Origin: Lentzea aerocolonigenes
GTDB lineage: Bacteria; Actinomycetota; Actinomycetes; Mycobacteriales; Pseudonocardiaceae
NCBI RefSeq assembly: GCF_000955955.1
Contig: NZ_JYJG01000272.1
Coordinates: forward strand, 1-18,715
Direction of reading: 5' to 3'
DNA: 18,715 bases
A program made the translations under genes and the position numbers. The notes beneath the pieces were generated by a model. It was not told the DNA's origin, made no database searches, and saw nothing but the letters and a program-made list of their open reading frames with translations. Shown in pieces: positions 7,793 to 15,470 of the stretch (the stretch's first letter is position 1; each line of letters begins with the position of its first letter).

Positions 7793-8701
7793 GTGTCCGC
7801 ACTCAGCACCGTGGTGGTCGTGACGTGGCGCGGCCGTGACCACATCACGGCGTGCCTGGACGCTCTCGAAGCCCAGAAGAGTCCGCATAGGACGATCGTC
7901 GTCGACAACGCCTCCGACGACGGCACAGCCTCGTTGATCAGCGGACATGAGGTCGTCAGGCTGCCGGAGAACCGCGGCTACGCAGGCGGTCTGGCGGCGG
8001 TGCTCGACATGATCGACACCCCGTACGTGGCATGGCTCAACGATGACGCGGTACCGGACCCGTCGTGGCTGACCGAGCTGGAGAACGCGCTCGAAGGTGA
8101 TCCCGGCGCGGCCGCCGCCACGTCGTCACTTCTGCTGACCGACGGCTCGACGCAGTCCGTGGGTGTGGCGTTGACCTCAGACGGCCACGGAAAGGACGTC
8201 GTGCTGGCCGGGCGCGAGGTGTTCGGCTTCTGCGGTGGCGCTGCTCTGGTCCGAACCGCGGAGCTGCGCGCGGTTGGTGGCGTGCCGGCGAGCTTCTTCT
8301 GCTACTACGAGGACACCGACACCGCTTGGCGGCTGCGGCTGGCCGGGCACCGGGTGATCTCGGTCGGGCCGGCACGGGTGCGGCATCGGCACGGCGCGAG
8401 CACGCGGCCGGGTTCGGAGTTGTTCCACCGCTGGAACGAGCGCAACCGCTTGCTGATGCTGCTGCGGTGTGCGCCTGCATCCGTAGCGGTGCGAGAGCTG
8501 GCGCGGTTTCTGGTGATCACGGCGCTGCTGCCGTTGCGCGAAGACGTGCCGGAAGCGGCCAACTTCAAGCTCGGGCTGCGGCTGAAGGTGCTCGGTGAGG
8601 TGCTGATCAGGCTGCCGGCGACCGTGTTCCAGCGGTTCGTGATCGGCTCGCGCTCGAAGATCGCGCGCCGCCAGGTGTGGCAGGACTGGGCCGGTCGCTA
8701 G
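7793..8701 (+). CDS. GT2-family glycosyltransferase
   Basis: A 302-aa inverting GT-A enzyme. Features are VVVVTWRGR (7-15), IVVDNASDDGT (35-45), ENRGYAGG (59-66), the metal-binding NDD triad at 83-85, FCGGAALVR (146-154) and YYEDTDTAWR (171-180), which holds the probable catalytic acid. This layout is that of rhamnosyl/galactofuranosyl-type GT2 enzymes, which use a prenyl-linked or glycan acceptor at the inner membrane face. The last 60 residues are basic and amphipathic, suited to membrane contact. It is divergent from the GT4 operon and converges with the next gene with only 4 bp between stops. Exact sugar specificity is not readable. Confidence 0.88.
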   Translation: MSALSTVVVVTWRGRDHITACLDALEAQKSPHRTIVVDNASDDGTASLISGHEVVRLPENRGYAGGLAAVLDMIDTPYVAWLNDDAVPDPSWLTELENALEGDPGAAAATSSLLLTDGSTQSVGVALTSDGHGKDVVLAGREVFGFCGGAALVRTAELRAVGGVPASFFCYYEDTDTAWRLRLAGHRVISVGPARVRHRHGASTRPGSELFHRWNERNRLLMLLRCAPASVAVRELARFLVITALLPLREDVPEAANFKLGLRLKVLGEVLIRLPATVFQRFVIGSRSKIARRQVWQDWAGR

Positions 8702-8705
8702 ACCG

Positions 8706-9071
8706 TCACATGCTCCCGTTCAGGCGCTGCGTCAGCGAGTTGCGCGTCTGCTGGTGGTTCGTGGCGGTGGGGATCACACCCTGCTGTACGACCTGAGTGA
8801 TCTCCGCGTCATCCGCCACGGGCATCGGCTGGGTCGGCATCGGCTGGGGCATCGGCTGCTGCGGCCGCGGCTGATGACCCATCTGGGCCGGCGGAATGAT
8901 CATGGTCGAGTCCGGGTCCTGGCGCGGATCCATGGCGTTGACCAGCGTGCGAGGGACCTGCTGCGTGTCGGACGCGTCCATCGGAGATGTCATGTTGTCC
9001 GGCGTCACGATGTGCCGCCCACGTGCACGGGCGCGGGCGAGCATGGCGTCGGCCCGGTCGCGGGGGTCCAT
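8706..9071 (-). CDS. Hypothetical protein with Pro/Gln/Met-rich segment
   Basis: A 121-aa protein I do not recognise. Residues 1-30 are charged and probably helical (DPRDRADAMLARARARGRH). A middle segment (31-60) is polar. Residues 60-84 are rich in Pro, Gln and Met with three QPMP units at 72-75, 76-79 and 81-84. No membrane segment or signal peptide is seen. The ATG start has an AAGGAG about 11 nt upstream, which supports a real gene. It is divergent from manB across about 100 bp and convergent with the GT2 gene. The sequence looks largely disordered and may be a binding or scaffold protein; no function is claimed. Confidence 0.7.
   Translation of the reverse strand: MDPRDRADAMLARARARGRHIVTPDNMTSPMDASDTQQVPRTLVNAMDPRQDPDSTMIIPPAQMGHQPRPQQPMPQPMPTQPMPVADDAEITQVVQQGVIPTATNHQQTRNSLTQRLNGSM
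8821..8858. repeat. Three direct copies of an 11-bp unit
   Basis: GGCATCGGCTG occurs at 8821-8831, 8836-8846 and 8848-8858. On the minus strand it encodes the QPMP units of the hypothetical protein. Variable spacing (15 and 12 bp) keeps the reading frame. Confidence 0.8.
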
Positions 9072-9172
9072 GTCGGATTTAGCTCCTTGCCGGGACCAGA
9101 TCCCGTATGACGATCTGCTTCGTGTCAGAGTATTCCGTCGAACGGCTCGCTGTAACGCGGAGGAGGAAAAAG

Positions 9173-10240
9173 GTGCACGGCGTCGAAGCTGTGGTGCTGG
9201 TCGGGGGCAAGGGCACCCGTCTTCGCCCGCTGACCCTGTCCGCTCCCAAGCCCATGCTGCCGACCGCGGGGGTGCCGTTTCTGACGCACCTCCTGTCGCG
9301 GATCAAGGAGGCCGGCATCACGCACGTGGTGCTCGGTACGTCCTACAAGGCCGAGGTGTTCGAGGAGTACTTCGGTGACGGCTCGCGGCTCGGCCTCGAG
9401 CTCGAGTACGTGGTCGAGGAGGTGCCGCTCGACACCGCGGGCGCCATCCGCAACGTCGCGGACAAGCTGCGCGAACCCGACGTGATGGTCTTCAACGGCG
9501 ACATCCTCTCGGGCGTCGACCTGACGGGGATCGTGGACACGCACCGCGAGCACGAGGCGGACGTCACGCTGCACCTCGTGAAGGTCGCGGACCCGCGCGC
9601 GTTCGGCTGCGTGCCGACCGACGAGGAGGGCCGCGTGCAGGCGTTCCTGGAGAAGACCGAGAACCCGCCGACGGACCAGATCAACGCGGGTTGCTACGTG
9701 TTCCGGCGCGAGGTGATCGACGCCATTCCGGCCGGTCGCCCGGTGTCAGTTGAACGCGAGACGTTCCCCGGTCTGCTGGAGGCCGGTCGTCGCCTGCAGG
9801 GCCACGTCGACGCCACCTACTGGCTCGACCTGGGCAAGCCTGAGGCGTTCGTGCAGGGTTCGGCGGACCTGGTGCGCGGCGTCGCGCCGTCGGCCGCGGT
9901 GGCCCAGCCCGGCGACTTCCTGGTGCTCGAGGGCTCGTCGATCCACGAGGGCGCCACGGTTCGCGGTGGTTCAGCCGTCGGCTCGAACTGCACTGTCGCG
10001 GACGGCGCGGTGCTCGACGGCGCGATCCTGTTCGACGGTGCGGTCGTCGGTGAGGGCGCGGTCGTCGAGCGCTCGATCGTCGGTGCCGGTGCGCTGGTGC
10101 AGGCTGGTGCGGTGTTGCGTGACGCTGTTGTCGGCGACTCGGCCGTGATCGGTGCTCGTTGCGAGCTGATCGGCGGGGCGCGCGTGTGGCCGGGTGTGGT
10201 GCTGCCCGAGGCCGGCGTGCGCTTCTCGACGGATGCCTAG
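9173..10240 (+). CDS. manB: Mannose-1-phosphate guanylyltransferase (GDP-mannose pyrophosphorylase)
   Basis: A 355-aa cytoplasmic nucleotidyltransferase that would make GDP-mannose from mannose-1-phosphate and GTP, the donor for mannan, lipoglycan and some GT4 steps. The signature VLVGGKGTRLRPLT lies at 8-21, followed by PKPMLP. FNGDIL carries the metal-binding aspartate near residue 108, and FLEKTENPP with AGCYVF forms the sugar pocket. The last ~100 residues are hexapeptide repeats of a left-handed beta helix (GATVRGGSAVGSNCTVADGA and on). Length matches Rv3264c (about 359 aa, from memory). The GTG start is fixed by AGGAGG 6 nt upstream at 9161-9166. It overlaps the downstream glycosylase gene by 8 bp. 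The symbol follows mycobacterial usage; manC or a general sugar-1-phosphate nucleotidyltransferase are alternatives. Confidence 0.9.
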   Translation: MHGVEAVVLVGGKGTRLRPLTLSAPKPMLPTAGVPFLTHLLSRIKEAGITHVVLGTSYKAEVFEEYFGDGSRLGLELEYVVEEVPLDTAGAIRNVADKLREPDVMVFNGDILSGVDLTGIVDTHREHEADVTLHLVKVADPRAFGCVPTDEEGRVQAFLEKTENPPTDQINAGCYVFRREVIDAIPAGRPVSVERETFPGLLEAGRRLQGHVDATYWLDLGKPEAFVQGSADLVRGVAPSAAVAQPGDFLVLEGSSIHEGATVRGGSAVGSNCTVADGAVLDGAILFDGAVVGEGAVVERSIVGAGALVQAGAVLRDAVVGDSAVIGARCELIGGARVWPGVVLPEAGVRFSTDA

Positions 10241-11111
10241 GAGATCTTGGACTCCACCGTTCCCACTCGACCTGGGCGCGGTGCTGGGAGGTTTGCGCCG
10301 CGGACCAGGTGACCCGTCCTTCTCCACGGAGGGCGGCATCTGGTTCGCGGCCAACACCCCGTGCGGCCCTGGCACGCTCCACATCCGCCGCACCGACACG
10401 ATCGAAGCGGAGGCGTGGGGCGACGGCGGCGGCTGGCTGCTGGACGGCCTGCCCGCCCTGCTCGGCGCGGACGACCCGGTGGACGAGTTCGTCGCCCACC
10501 ACCCGATCATCGCCGAGGCCCGTCGCCGACGCCCCGGCCTGCGGCTCGGTGCGTGCGGGCGGGTCTGGGACCTGCTGTTCGCCTCGATCCTGGAGCAGAA
10601 GGTCACCGGCACGGAGGCGTTCCGGACGTGGCGCGAACTGGGCCGCCGCTTCGGCGAACCCGCACCCGGCCCGATGCGCCTGAAGGTCCCGCCGACGCCT
10701 CAACGCCTGCTCGGCCTGCAGGACTGGGAGTGGCACCAGTGCGGGCTCGACGGTGCCCGCCGCCGCACGTTGATCAACGCCGCCCAGGTCGCGCACCGGC
10801 TGGAGAAGGCGGCCGAGATGCGCAGCCGCGAGCTGCTGGAGAAGGTGCCCGGCATCGGCGTGTGGACCTCCGCCGAGGTGGCTCAACGCTCCTGGGGCGA
10901 CCCGGACGCCGTGAGCGTCGGCGACTACCACGTCGCCAAGAACGTCACGTGGGCGTTGACCGGCACGCCAAGCGATGACGACGCCATGATGGAGCTGCTG
11001 GAGCCGTACAAGCCCCAACGCCACCGCGCGGTCATGTACCTGGAGTCGGCGGGCATGCATCGGCCGCGGCGAGCCCCGAGGTTCTCGCCGCGCGACTACC
11101 GCAAGTTCTGA
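10233..11111 (+). CDS. DNA-3-methyladenine glycosylase II (AlkA/HhH-GPD family)
   Basis: A 292-aa base-excision repair enzyme that would flip out and cleave alkylated purines. The helix-hairpin-helix reads KVPGIGVWTSAE at 204-215, and the family's catalytic aspartate corresponds to Asp231 in SVGDYHVAK. ASILEQKVTG at 117-126 matches the conserved helix before the hairpin. The N-terminal ~90 residues form the extra beta domain found in AlkA-like members. The ATG overlaps the manB stop by 8 bp, so it is probably translated from the manB message even though the functions differ. No cofactor cysteines of the endonuclease III type are seen. The exact substrate range is inferred from the family. Confidence 0.85.
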   Translation: MPRRSWTPPFPLDLGAVLGGLRRGPGDPSFSTEGGIWFAANTPCGPGTLHIRRTDTIEAEAWGDGGGWLLDGLPALLGADDPVDEFVAHHPIIAEARRRRPGLRLGACGRVWDLLFASILEQKVTGTEAFRTWRELGRRFGEPAPGPMRLKVPPTPQRLLGLQDWEWHQCGLDGARRRTLINAAQVAHRLEKAAEMRSRELLEKVPGIGVWTSAEVAQRSWGDPDAVSVGDYHVAKNVTWALTGTPSDDDAMMELLEPYKPQRHRAVMYLESAGMHRPRRAPRFSPRDYRKF

Positions 11112-11124
11112 GGGGGAGTGCCGG

Positions 11125-11310
11125 TTGGCGAGGAAGTACGTGGCGAGAGGCGTGCCCGGCGGCTACCGGATCTGGAACAACAAGTCGCGGCGCTGGTGGG
11201 GTGACCACTACGAGCTGTGCCCCGACGACCTGCTCGCCGAGCTGAACGGCGCCAACGACCCCGCGCGCATCACCGAGCTGCTCAGGCGCTACCGGGCGCT
11301 CAAGCGCTAA
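11125..11310 (+). CDS. Small basic protein, 61 aa, unknown function
   Basis: The start is TTG with GGGGGAG about 7 nt upstream, and it begins 13 bp after the glycosylase stop, so it is probably the last gene of the manB run. The product is basic at the N-terminus (ARKYVARG), has an aromatic stretch (RIWNNKSRRWWGDHYEL, 15-31), and ends in a helix with [13 protein letters not shown]. No membrane segment or metal motif is seen. The stop TAA interlocks with the stop of the convergent NUDIX gene over 4 bp. A nucleic-acid-binding role is a guess from charge. Coding reality is supported by Shine-Dalgarno, spacing and fit. Confidence 0.7.
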   Translation: MARKYVARGVPGGYRIWNNKSRRWWGDHYELCPDDLLAELNGANDPARITELLRRYRALKR

Positions 11311-11834
11311 CGGATCCGCGCCAAAGCCGACTCGATCAGCGGGTGCAGGTCGTCCACGTTGTCCGGCAACGAGTCCAGCGGCCACCACTGCAGGTCGACC
11401 GACTCGGCAGAGCGGACCGGCTGCGCGCCCATCGGAGCCCGCACCAGGAACCGCACGTCGAAGTGCCGCGTCGGCACACCCAAAGAGCACGTGATCGGGT
11501 GCACGTCGAGGTGGATCGGCGTCGGCTCGATGCGCAGCCCGCGCATGCCCGACTCCTCGGTGGCCTCGCGCAACGCCGCCGCGGCCAGCGACACGTCCTC
11601 CGGCTCGCAGTGGCCGCCGAGCTGCAGCCATCGCCCGACCCGCGGGTGCAACGTCAGCAGCGCGTGCTCCGCGGTGGCGTCCAGCACCAGGGCAGAGGCC
11701 GTCAGGTGGCCCGGCTCGCAAGAACGCATGCACGCGTCCTCACGGGCCCCCAGGAAGCCCAGGTAGGCCTCCTTCAACGCGTCCTGGCCGGTGAACCGGC
11801 TCAGCGTGGAGACCGCGTCGTCGTGCAGCGTCAC
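11307..11834 (-). CDS. NUDIX hydrolase, coupled to fbiB
   Basis: A 175-aa protein with a NUDIX box at 74-97: GHCEPED, then a helix, then REATEESGM. Two features differ from the textbook G-x5-E-x7-RE-U-x-EE-x-GU: the first acidic position is Asp80, and the run to Arg89 is one residue longer. The REATEE metal-binding acids (Glu90, Glu93, Glu94) are intact. The family hydrolyses nucleoside diphosphates linked to another group. The GTG start overlaps the fbiB TGA by 4 bp, so it is translated with F420 genes. A house-cleaning role for a guanylated or oxidised nucleotide is possible, but the substrate is not known. It meets the 61-aa gene tail to tail. Confidence 0.88.
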   Translation of the reverse strand: MTLHDDAVSTLSRFTGQDALKEAYLGFLGAREDACMRSCEPGHLTASALVLDATAEHALLTLHPRVGRWLQLGGHCEPEDVSLAAAALREATEESGMRGLRIEPTPIHLDVHPITCSLGVPTRHFDVRFLVRAPMGAQPVRSAESVDLQWWPLDSLPDNVDDLHPLIESALARIR

Positions 11835-13153
11835 AGTTCGATCAGCCCTTCCAGCGGCTCGCGCGGCGTCAGCGGCTCGGTCGGGTGCCCGACGGCCACC
11901 GCGCCCAGCGGTTCCCAGTCGGCAGGAACACCCAGCACGGCGCGCACGACGTCCGCGCAGAAGATCGTCGACGACACCCAGCACGAGCCGAGCCCCTCGG
12001 CGGCCAGCGCCACCAGCAGGCCCTGCACGGCGGCGCCACCGGCGACCGTGAACATCGTCTTCTCGGCGTCCGCGCGCCGGTCGTCGGGGTAGCTGTGCGA
12101 CCCGTCGCGGACCAGGAACGGCACCACGATCTCGGGTGCCTCGACCAGCAGATCACCGCGCTTCACCCGCCGCGCGATCTGTTCGGCGGTGAACCCGTCG
12201 GCCAGAAGATCCGCTTCCCACTGCGCCCGCATCGCCTGCAGCAGTTCGGCGCGCTTCTCCCGCACCAGCACGAACCGCAACGGCTTCGTGTGGTGCGGAG
12301 CAGGCGCCGTCAACGCGGCCCCGACGGCACGCTTCACCGCAGCGAGATCAACCGGCTCGGACGAGTAGAACCGCACCGACCGCCGCATCAGCACGGCCTC
12401 AGCACGCCCCTGAGCCAGCGCTTCCTCGGTCCCGAGCCGGAACAGGTCCTCGTGGGTCGGCCGCGCCAGATCACGTGCGGACGACCCGTCGTCCACCACC
12501 TCGAACCCGCGCAGCACGGCCACCGGCACCGCCCCGAGCTTGCCCTTGACCAGGTCGGCAGCGGCCGCGATCTCATCGGCGACGGCCACCTGCGTGACGA
12601 CCAGCTCGTTGCCGTGCTCGTCGACCGAACCGGCGTAGTCGTGCAGCACGCGGATGCCGGACGCGCCGATCGCGGCGTCGGTCTGCCCGATCCGCCACGC
12701 GCGGCCCATCGTGTCCGTGACCACCACCGCGACCTCGACGCCGAGCAGGCTCTTCAACGAGCTCCGCAACGCCGCCGCCGACCCGTCCGGATCCACGGGG
12801 AGCAGCGCGATCTCGTCGCCTGCCACGTTCGACGCGTCGACCCCGGACGCGGCCTGCACGATGCCGAGCTTGTTCTCGGTGATCAGCGTGCGCATCTTGC
12901 GGGCGAGCACCCGCACGGACTCGGCCTCGACGTGCTCGCGCCGGATCCTGTCGCGTTCCTCCGGATCGGCAGGCACCCGAACGAGCCGTCCCTCTACTTT
13001 GGACAGCACCTTGGACGTCACGACCAGCACGTCGCCGTCGCGCAGCCAGGGCGCGGCCTCGGCGATCGCACCCGCGAGATCGTCACCGGGGCGAAATTCC
13101 GGCAGACCCGGTACCGGCAGCAGCTCCAGAGCCGCGGCGGCGTGATCAGTCAA
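11831..13153 (-). CDS. fbiB: F420 gamma-glutamyl ligase / dehydro-F420-0 reductase (FbiB)
   Basis: A 440-aa bifunctional enzyme of coenzyme F420 synthesis. Residues about 1-245 are the CofE domain, which adds gamma-linked glutamates: [13 protein letters not shown] (44-56), ASGVDASN (102-109), [17 protein letters not shown] (143-159). Residues about 250-440 are an FMN-binding nitroreductase-like domain: [12 protein letters not shown] (257-268), [13 protein letters not shown] (282-294), [12 protein letters not shown] (387-398). In mycobacteria this half reduces dehydro-F420-0. Length fits mycobacterial FbiB (about 448 aa). The TTG start at 13153 has GGAG 6 nt upstream and overlaps the fbiA stop by 8 bp. 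The frame stays open upstream inside fbiA, but that part does not look like CofE. Glutamate-tail length is not predictable. Confidence 0.93.
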   Translation of the reverse strand: MTDHAAAALELLPVPGLPEFRPGDDLAGAIAEAAPWLRDGDVLVVTSKVLSKVEGRLVRVPADPEERDRIRREHVEAESVRVLARKMRTLITENKLGIVQAASGVDASNVAGDEIALLPVDPDGSAAALRSSLKSLLGVEVAVVVTDTMGRAWRIGQTDAAIGASGIRVLHDYAGSVDEHGNELVVTQVAVADEIAAAADLVKGKLGAVPVAVLRGFEVVDDGSSARDLARPTHEDLFRLGTEEALAQGRAEAVLMRRSVRFYSSEPVDLAAVKRAVGAALTAPAPHHTKPLRFVLVREKRAELLQAMRAQWEADLLADGFTAEQIARRVKRGDLLVEAPEIVVPFLVRDGSHSYPDDRRADAEKTMFTVAGGAAVQGLLVALAAEGLGSCWVSSTIFCADVVRAVLGVPADWEPLGAVAVGHPTEPLTPREPLEGLIEL

Positions 13154-14099
13154 CGTCGACTCCGGCCAGTTCCAGCGCGTCACGGGCCATCTGCGCCGTG
13201 GCGTCCACATCGGACATGAGTAGCGGAACCGCGCGAACCGCGACCCCGGGAACGTCCGCGCGGTCGCCGGTGTGCACCAGCCACGCGTCGAGAATGCCGT
13301 CCTCAGAGCACTTGCGAGAGCCGTAGAGCCGCCCGACCGCCTCGGCAGAGGTCTCCACACCGATCGCGTCCAAACAAGCGTCGGCCATGCCGCGCAACGG
13401 TTTCCCGCCGATGATTGGCGACAGGCCCACCACACCGGCGTCGGTCTTGCGCAACGCGTCCCGCACGCCGGGCACGTTCAAGATCGTGCCGATGCTCACA
13501 ACCGGGTTGGACGGGGCCAGGATCACCGCGTCCGCCTCGGCGATCGCATCGAGCACACCAGGCCCGGCGGTGGCGGCCTCGGCGCCCACGAACGCGAACG
13601 ACTGCGCCGGAATCCCGGCCCGGTGCTTGACCCACCACTCCTGGAAGTGGATCGCACGAGGTTCGCCGTCCAGCTCCACGACGACGTGCGTCTCCACGCG
13701 GTCGTCGGACATCGGCAGCAGCCGCACGCCCGGCTTCCAGCGGTCGCACAACGCCTCGGTGACGGCCGACAGCGGGTACCCGGCGCGCAGCATCCTGGTG
13801 CGGACCAGGTGCGTCGCCATGTCCCGGTCGCCGAGCCCGAACCACGTCGGCTCGGCGCCGTACGCCGCGAGCTCCTCCTTGACGGTCCACGACTCGCCCG
13901 CACGGCCCCAGCCGCGCTCGGTGTCGATCCCGCCGCCCAGCGTGTACATGCAGGTGTCGAGGTCGGGCGTGATGCGCAACCCGTGCATCCACACGTCATC
14001 GCCGGTGTTGACCACCGCGGTGACGTCAGCCCCGAGTTGCTTGAGTCCCTGCAGGAACCTCGCGCCGCCGACCCCGCCGACCAGTGCTACGACCTTCAC
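13146..14099 (-). CDS. fbiA: Phosphoenolpyruvyl transferase FbiA (CofD family)
   Basis: A 317-aa cytoplasmic enzyme. In actinobacteria FbiA moves a phosphoenolpyruvyl group from EPPG to the deazaflavin FO, giving dehydro-F420-0; in archaea the CofD homologue uses a lactyl donor. The glycine-rich nucleotide loop [11 protein letters not shown] is at 5-15, and NTGDD at 31-35 provides the metal/FO-binding aspartates. Later motifs are [22 protein letters not shown] and [11 protein letters not shown] at 14097-14099 is chosen because [12 protein letters not shown] matches family starts; a GTG six codons upstream is the alternative. It lies 27 bp after the M50 protease gene and overlaps fbiB. The genes for FO synthase (fbiC) and EPPG synthesis (fbiD) are not in the window. 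Confidence 0.93.
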   Translation of the reverse strand: MKVVALVGGVGGARFLQGLKQLGADVTAVVNTGDDVWMHGLRITPDLDTCMYTLGGGIDTERGWGRAGESWTVKEELAAYGAEPTWFGLGDRDMATHLVRTRMLRAGYPLSAVTEALCDRWKPGVRLLPMSDDRVETHVVVELDGEPRAIHFQEWWVKHRAGIPAQSFAFVGAEAATAGPGVLDAIAEADAVILAPSNPVVSIGTILNVPGVRDALRKTDAGVVGLSPIIGGKPLRGMADACLDAIGVETSAEAVGRLYGSRKCSEDGILDAWLVHTGDRADVPGVAVRAVPLLMSDVDATAQMARDALELAGVDVD

Positions 14100-14126
14100 G
14101 CCAAGCCATGCTTCCACAGCGCTCGT

Positions 14127-14888
14127 TCAGGGGTTCAGGTAGCGCCAGAACTGGAACGCGATCGCGCCGGCGCCCGCCGAGCTCGTGTCTCCACCGACCA
14201 GCTCGAAGACCGTCGAGGCCAGTGCGAAGAACAGCCGGTTCACCTCGGCGAAGGCGATCAGCACGGCGAACAGGACCAGCGGGGCCCACGGCCGGGCCTT
14301 CGCGCCGAACTGCTGCGTCTGGTACGACATGAACGGTTCCAAAACACCCCAGCCATCCAAACCCGGAACCGGTAGGATGTTCAGCACGAACGCGATCACC
14401 TGCAACAAAGCCAGGTACGAAATAGCGCCGGCGAGCGCGGCCGGCGGCGAGAACAGCGTGACGATTCCCGCGAGGATCACGCCGAGCACGAGGTTCGTGA
14501 CCGGTCCCGCGAGTGAGACCAACGACTCGATCTTCTTCGACCGCAGCGCGTGGTGGTTGATCCACACAGCGCCACCCGGAAGAGGGATTCCGCCGAACGC
14601 GAGCAGCACCAGCGGCAGCACGATGCTCAGCACCGGGTCGGTGTAACGACGGATGTCGAGCGTGAGATAACCCTTGTCACGTACGGAAAAGTCGCCGCCC
14701 TTGTACGCGACGGCGGCGTGCCCGAACTCGTGCAGGCACAGCGTCACCGCCCACCCGGCGAGTACGAAGAGGATGGTGCCCGAGATGATGGCCACGTCAC
14801 CTTCGAGCAGGGTGAGTGCGGCTCCGGCGGCGGTCGCCGCGAGCAGGCCGAGGAACAGTGGACTGGGGCGCACCGCTGATCGCTTCAC
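14127..14888 (-). CDS. M50 (site-2 protease) family membrane metalloprotease
   Basis: A 253-aa multi-pass membrane protein. Hydrophobic segments are at about 10-28, 33-52, 86-103, 123-146, 150-172 and 200-220. The zinc-binding HEFGH lies at 53-57 within a membrane helix, AGPVTN at 127-132 matches the family's NPG-like turn, and the third ligand is Asp178 in ILPVPGLDGW (171-180). This is the compact group of site-2 proteases with no PDZ or CBS domain, which cut substrates within the membrane. GTG start; only a weak Shine-Dalgarno. First gene of the minus-strand fbiA-fbiB run and divergent from whiB across 245 bp. Its substrate is unknown; a link to F420 is not implied. Confidence 0.88.
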   Translation of the reverse strand: MKRSAVRPSPLFLGLLAATAAGAALTLLEGDVAIISGTILFVLAGWAVTLCLHEFGHAAVAYKGGDFSVRDKGYLTLDIRRYTDPVLSIVLPLVLLAFGGIPLPGGAVWINHHALRSKKIESLVSLAGPVTNLVLGVILAGIVTLFSPPAALAGAISYLALLQVIAFVLNILPVPGLDGWGVLEPFMSYQTQQFGAKARPWAPLVLFAVLIAFAEVNRLFFALASTVFELVGGDTSSAGAGAIAFQFWRYLNP

Positions 14889-15022
14889 CCCACCAGTGTG
14901 GCGTGTCGGCTCGCGTGGTGGGCCGTTCGGGCACCTGTTGCGACACCTGAATCACTGTCTGTGCTGCCAGTCAAGGTTTTTGCGGCCATCTGCGCGAATA
15001 TCCCCCGACGTGTGGACTCCGC

Positions 15023-15051
15023 TTGACCGCCCGCTGTGACGCAGGTGTAAT
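15023..15051 (+). promoter_or_regulatory. Sigma70-type promoter of whiB
   Basis: TTGACC at 15023-15028 and TGTAAT at 15046-15051 are separated by 17 bp, close to the HrdB/SigA consensus. A start near 15058 would leave a leader of about 75 nt before the whiB ATG. Confidence 0.6.
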
Positions 15052-15055
15052 CACA
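15035..15055. promoter_or_regulatory. BldD-like inverted repeat over the whiB promoter
   Basis: TGTGA and TCACA are perfect inverted half-sites separated by 11 bp. They cover the -10 element and part of the spacer, the position of a repressor site. BldD in Streptomyces binds AGTgA/TCACc-type inverted half-sites of variable spacing, and whiB is among its reported targets. The identity of the protein binding here is inferred. Confidence 0.45.
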
Positions 15056-15133
15056 TCGGTGTCATTCGTCGTTGTGGGAACGGCGACTGGCGTCCGCCAA
15101 CCGGGGAGAGCGGAAGGCGAGGAGGCGGACGAA

Positions 15134-15430
15134 ATGCAGGAATTCGAAGAAGATCACGTCGCGCAGCCGGTAGTCCAGGGCGAGCTGTCGTACCTGTTCG
15201 ACCCTGCCGACGAGCAGGACTGGCAGGAGCGCGCGCTTTGCGCGCAGACGGATCCCGAGGCGTTCTTCCCCGAAAAGGGTGGTTCGACGCGGGAGGCCAA
15301 GCGCATCTGCCTGGGCTGCGAGGTTCGTTCGGAGTGCCTTGAGTACGCACTCCAGCACGACGAACGCTTCGGCATCTGGGGCGGTCTCTCGGAGAGGGAA
15401 CGCCGCAAGCTGAAGAAGCGGGCCGTCTAA
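15134..15430 (+). CDS. whiB: WhiB-family iron-sulfur regulator (WhiB2/WhiB type)
   Basis: A 98-aa Wbl protein that binds a [4Fe-4S] cluster through Cys36, Cys59, Cys62 and Cys68 (C-x22-C-x2-C-x5-C). The GIWGG turn is at 80-84, followed by a basic tail (RERRKLKKRAV). ATG at 15134 is set by GGAGG 8 nt upstream; an upstream TTG would add 37 residues unlike the family. In Streptomyces WhiB works with WhiA in sporulation septation; in mycobacteria WhiB2 affects septation and growth. The gene sits next to fbiA/fbiB as Rv3260c does, which supports the WhiB2 assignment. Its promoter overlaps a BldD-like repeat. A large envelope glycosyltransferase follows 40 bp downstream. Confidence 0.95.
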   Translation: MQEFEEDHVAQPVVQGELSYLFDPADEQDWQERALCAQTDPEAFFPEKGGSTREAKRICLGCEVRSECLEYALQHDERFGIWGGLSERERRKLKKRAV

Positions 15431-15458
15431 CGCGGTCAGAAGTGTGATCTTTGTGCCT

Positions 15459-15464
15459 TAACTT
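15459..15464 (+). promoter_or_regulatory. Candidate -10 element for the large GT2 gene
   Basis: TAACTT fits TANNNT and ends 6 nt before the GTG at 15471. A GAGG lies only 2 nt from that GTG, too close for normal ribosome binding, so a leaderless transcript separate from whiB is plausible. No clear -35 is seen. Confidence 0.4.
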
Positions 15465-15470
15465 GAGGAC

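Larger units (their letters stand above)
14889..15133. other. Divergent control region between the M50 protease and whiB
   Basis: The longest non-coding stretch in the window (245 bp). It holds a sigma70-like promoter and an inverted repeat for whiB. The Shine-Dalgarno GGAGG at 15121-15125 lies 8 nt before the whiB ATG. Three GACAC/GTGTC words (WhiA core) are at 14903-14907, 14942-14946 and 15059-15063, but such 5-mers are weak evidence. No promoter for the M50 gene is convincing. Confidence 0.7.

Noticed and set aside
9681..11060. 459-aa open frame on the minus strand across manB and the glycosylase gene
   Set aside because: It crosses two well-supported genes on the other strand, and its translation has no recognisable domain.
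11885..13219. 444-aa open frame on the plus strand
   Set aside because: It is antisense to fbiB, whose domains are clear; the translation is Arg/His-rich without motifs.
13154..13435. N-terminal extension of fbiB upstream of the TTG
   Set aside because: It lies inside fbiA in another frame and does not resemble CofE. GGAG sits at proper distance before the TTG at 13153.
14903..15063. Three GACAC/GTGTC words as WhiA sites
   Set aside because: Five-base words are expected by chance in a GC-rich 245-bp region, so they are not annotated as binding sites.
15023..15133. 37-residue N-terminal extension of WhiB from an upstream TTG
   Set aside because: That TTG is the promoter -35 hexamer. The ATG at 15134 has a good Shine-Dalgarno and gives the family's usual length.
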